Source: Urechis unicinctus (lineage: Eukaryota > Annelida > Polychaeta > Xenopneusta > Urechidae). From it: a DNA stretch of 64,000 nucleotides. The position numbers and the translations under genes are program-made. The notes below the pieces were generated by a model. The model was not told where the DNA came from. It saw only the letters and a list, made by a program, of their open reading frames with translations, and did not search any database. The stretch is taken from assembly GCA_034190875.2 (NCBI GenBank), contig CM067345.1:29712845-29776844 (forward strand), read 5' to 3'. The stretch's first letter is position 1; each line of letters begins with the position of its first letter. Positions 60,501 to 64,000 of the stretch are shown here, one piece after another.

Positions 60501-61165
60501 CTTGATCAACAGAATGCCCCCGTTTGATGTACTGCCTTGTTCAAACAGAATTCCCCCGTTTGATGTACTGCCTTGATCAAACAGAATATCCCCCGTTTGA
60601 TGTACTGCCTTGATCAAACAGAATATTCCCCGTTTGATTCCCCCGTTTGATGTACTGCCTTGTTCAAACAGAATATTCCCGTTTGATGTACTGCCTTGAT
60701 CAAACAGAATGCCCCCGTTTGATGTACTGCCTTGATCAAACAGAATGCTCCCGTTTGATGTACTGCCTTGTTCAAACAGAATGCTGATCAAACAGAATGC
60801 TCCCGTTTGATGTACTGCCTTGATCAAACAGAATGCACCCGTTTGATGTACTGCCTTGATCAAACAGAATATTCCCGTTTTGATGTACTGCCTTTTTCAA
60901 ACAGAATGCTCCCGTTTGATGTACTGCCTTGTTCAAACAGAATGCACCCGTTTGATGTACTGCCTTGTTCAAACAGAATCACCCGTTTGATGTACTGCCT
61001 TGATCAAACAGAATGCCCCCCCGTTTGATGTACTGCCTTGATCAAACAGAATGCACCCGTTGATGTACTGCCTTGTTCAACAGAATGCTCCCGTTTGATG
61101 TACTGCCTTGATCAAACAGAATGCTTCAGTTTGATGTACCAAACAGAATGGATAACCCGTTTCAG
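51600..61165. repeat. Giant 36-bp minisatellite, about 260 units
   Basis: Unit: GTTTGATGTACTGCCTTG, then A or T, then TCAAACAGAAT, then a variable box (GCTCCC, GCACCC, GCCCCC, TTCCCCC, ATTTCC, ATTCCC, ATCCCC and others). The left edge has ancestral-looking units with GTCAGATGCTAC and CTCTGTTC (51650-51790), then the array becomes regular. The right edge degenerates at 61100-61165. GTTTGAT pairs with ATCAAAC in the same unit, giving a 7-bp stem with an 11-base loop. Many units between about 52600 and 61100 carry small indels or are cut short. All long frames here on both strands (MYCLVQTEFPR, IKAVHQTEIFC) come from the 36-bp period. Confidence 0.97.
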
Positions 61166-61762
61166 TACTGTGTTCAAACGAGAGTTGAGTATCACGTATC
61201 TGCTATCAATCCAGAGCTTTAACATTGTAAACTGTATGTGTTAACTGTGGGGGTTCAACACCAACTGGAGCTTGCAACAATTAAGCCACCAACTCACCAA
61301 AAATCTCGCCTTAACCATCTGAAGTTCCGTTAAGCATGTCGGTGGCGCCCCTTGTCCATTACAAATAAGTCATTCTACCAAATAAAACCATCCGCCCCGA
61401 TATTTGCCACACAAAAGGGCACTTTACTCGAATCCAAACGCTATTTAGCCTACTAGCAACTTATCTGTAGCCGGAAGTTGAACGTTTTATCGACTAGAGG
61501 ATCAAACCGCTCAGGCATTAGTTGTATTGATTACGAACGGTTTGATCCTTCGGACGAAAAACCTGCTGCTGCTGCTGCGGCCAGGCCAATTCAAGCCCCT
61601 ACGGAGTAAACTTTGAGTTTTGTTTCCATGTGTACTGCGAGTGTGTAACTCAATCGTATTTTACGGAGTGTTCGCTTCCGGGAGTGACTCATTTCATATG
61701 CTCATTGCTGGAAGGATGCCCTAAGTGCCCAGCTTCACCCGGATGCCTTCAGTTGGTTATAG
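61166..61762. other. Spacer right of the giant array
   Basis: Unique-looking sequence with a short GCT/CTG run (61562-61577). The inverted pair GATCAAACCGTTC-like / GAACGGTTTGATC (near 61498 and 61536) echoes the array's TGATCAAAC word. No gene supported. Confidence 0.45.
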
Positions 61763-61951
61763 TGCGACTCTGACGGACACCAGAAAGGAGTTGGTGTTCG
61801 CAATGTTAACAATGTTCTCGCTCTAGACGAGTTGAAAGAATTCGCCGTCCGTGTGAACAAACACTTGAGAAACACCCAGGAAATCAGGCAACGAACTGAG
61901 GCTGAATTGGATGCTGAGAAGGGAGTGGAATTCCACTGGACGCTCCAATAG
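61763..61951 (+). CDS. Candidate 3'-terminal exon of an unrecognised gene
   Basis: Following an acceptor-like TTGGTTATAG, the frame reads CDSDGHQKGVGVRNVNNVLA, LDELKEFAVRVNKHLRNTQE, IRQRTEAELDAEKGVEFHWT, LQ, then TAG. The middle is a charged amphipathic helix, possibly coiled coil (LDELKEFAVRVNKHLRNTQE). AATAAA lies 27 bp after the stop (61978-61983). Sequence quality and the poly(A) signal favour a real terminal exon, but upstream exons were not found; they might lie beyond the giant array or not exist. A processed fragment of a gene is the alternative. Family not recognised. Confidence 0.5.
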   Translation, partial: CDSDGHQKGVGVRNVNNVLALDELKEFAVRVNKHLRNTQEIRQRTEAELDAEKGVEFHWTLQ

Positions 61952-61977
61952 TTCCGACTCCAAGTGTGTTTGTTGTG

Positions 61978-61983
61978 AATAAA
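61978..61983 (+). other. AATAAA poly(A) signal for the 61763 exon
   Basis: TGTGAATAAAGACTG, 27 bp downstream of the stop codon; spacing is normal for a short 3' UTR. Confidence 0.5.
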
Positions 61984-62234
61984 GACTGTATGGTAAGTAA
62001 TGCTAAACAGTTGGTGGATCAGATCATACGCGCATGTTGATAAACGAATGAACGGAATGACCTATTCTCGTGTAATCTCTCTTCTCGACGTCTTCAATCG
62101 CGTTATCGTCGTGCACCTCTTACCGAAAGGTAGCATCATACGACTATTGCCACCATTTTCAGCAACACAGGCGCTCAAGTCATAAAATGCCCCTCCTCAT
62201 TGGCCAAATAAGAGTGGTGTTTTACGACTCGAGT

Positions 62235-62690
62235 GCCGACATTATCATTGTCGTCATCAAAATTATGAACATCATCCCTAAAGCATCAAAGTCAGCTTAG
62301 TCAATGATTATATTCGTCATCATCATTATCAACTTCATCATAATCATTATGTTGTATGGTAGGCATGATTCTGCTTATTGAATGTCCAATGAAGTGATGA
62401 TGCAGTTGATGTGACGATGATGAGCGATGATGGTGACAATAATAGGGATGATCATGATTAGAAACTGTGACTAATTCTTGTGATGATGATCATGCAGTTG
62501 CTGTACAGTGAGGTAAGACATATCATTAGTATATGGTCTTTTGATGCAAAAAAAACCTGTTCAATGATTGGCTGCTTATCAACGTGAAGTGAAAATCATT
62601 ATCATCATCTTCATCGTAATGCTAATCTTCATCAGCATCTGCATCATGAATACTGACATAGCAATCAATATGATCATCATGTTGACAGCG
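62235..62690. repeat. ATC/GAT-rich low-complexity region
   Basis: Degenerate CATCATCATTATCA and GATGATGA stretches on alternating strands; parts can pair with each other. Confidence 0.8.
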
Positions 62691-62826
62691 AGGAGGTAAT
62701 GCTGAACGCAATTAAGTAAAGTAATACTTAACATTATCGTACTAAAGAGCTTCAAATTATTATTCTAAAAGTGTCTTAACCTGAGTGTACTTCTTGTACA
62801 AAAGAAATGAATGAGTGGCATTAATG

Positions 62827-62890
62827 GGCGAGGCGCAGTGGTAGCGTGATCGCCTGTAGTCCTTGAAGCCAGCGTTCAAGTCAAAAAACA
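62827..62890 (+). mobile_element. tRNA-derived SINE head or tRNA pseudogene
   Basis: GGCGCAGTGGTAGCGTG matches a pol III A box (TRGCNNAGYNGG type) and GCGTTCAAGTC matches a B box (GWTCRANNC), about 33 bp apart as in tRNAs. The start GGGCGAGG is tRNA-like, but a full cloverleaf with a matching 3' acceptor arm is not visible. The 3' part runs into AT-rich sequence with an AATAAAG. A SINE is the better reading than an active tRNA. Confidence 0.5.
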
Positions 62891-63975
<1,085 letters not shown>

Positions 63976-64000
63976 ACGGAAAGCATCTGAAAAACGGTCT

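Noticed and set aside
51723-61028. Many open frames up to 344 codons on both strands (MYCLVQTEFPR and IKAVHQTEIFC repeats)
   Set aside because: They follow from the 36-bp period and a stop-free unit; they break wherever an indel occurs and have no non-repeat domain, splice site or promoter.
51600-61165. Possible CRISPR array
   Set aside because: Although there is a constant palindromic part and a variable box, the box is only 6-7 bases from a small word set, there are no cas genes, and the context is a eukaryotic genome.
62827-62890. Functional tRNA gene
   Set aside because: A and B boxes are present but no full cloverleaf or acceptor pairing can be made, so a SINE head or pseudogene is preferred.

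Overview
This is eukaryotic, animal-type DNA. Genes are sparse and split by introns with GT/AG junctions, there are TATA and AATAAA signals, non-LTR retrotransposon remnants, a MITE, and an extraordinary load of tandem repeats: at least fifteen minisatellite families with periods of 24-55 bp, plus long TA, GA, GTAT, CA and GT microsatellites. The thiolase protein sequence and the repeat style suit an invertebrate. A lancelet is plausible, but I cannot fix the species from the sequence alone.

Left part (1-19 kb): the last three coding exons of a cytosolic acetyl-CoA acetyltransferase (ACAT2-type thiolase) lie at 7.9-9.1 kb on the + strand; the 5' exons must lie before the window. The intron in front of them has been rebuilt by duplication. 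A block of about 4.3-4.7 kb (35-bp minisatellite, P-element-like fragment, RT fragment, TA/GA microsatellite, orphan ORF) occurs at 1-4292 and again at 11.6-16.46 kb. A 1.69-kb unit is tandemly repeated at 4575-7959. Broken copies of one thiolase exon lie at 4450, 6219 and 18177. Part of an unrecognised gene (three phase-compatible exons) lies at 16.5-17.1 kb.

Middle (19-39 kb): a 381-bp MITE with 19-bp perfect terminal inverted repeats, two abutting palindromes (38 and 54 bp), a degenerate about 4.1-kb LINE on the minus strand (ORF1 open, ORF2 broken), and successive minisatellites, including a nearly homogeneous 33-bp array of about 40 units. A possible small promoter/exon pair with an NRF1-type palindrome sits at 33.1-33.8 kb.

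Right part (39-64 kb): a probable small secreted protein with one LDL-receptor class A domain (TATA box 39,087, signal-peptide exon 39,287, LDLa exon 43,352, AATAAA 44,316); a second LINE fragment (47.2-48.5 kb); a 9.5-kb array of a 36-bp unit in which each unit can fold into a small hairpin and carries a variable 6-7 base box; a likely 3'-terminal exon at 61.76 kb; and a tRNA-like SINE head at 62.83 kb.

Most long open frames here are artefacts of tandem repeats, especially where the period is a multiple of three (24, 33, 36, 39). The genes do not appear to form a pathway. The main story is how tandem and segmental duplication has remodelled one housekeeping-gene locus.
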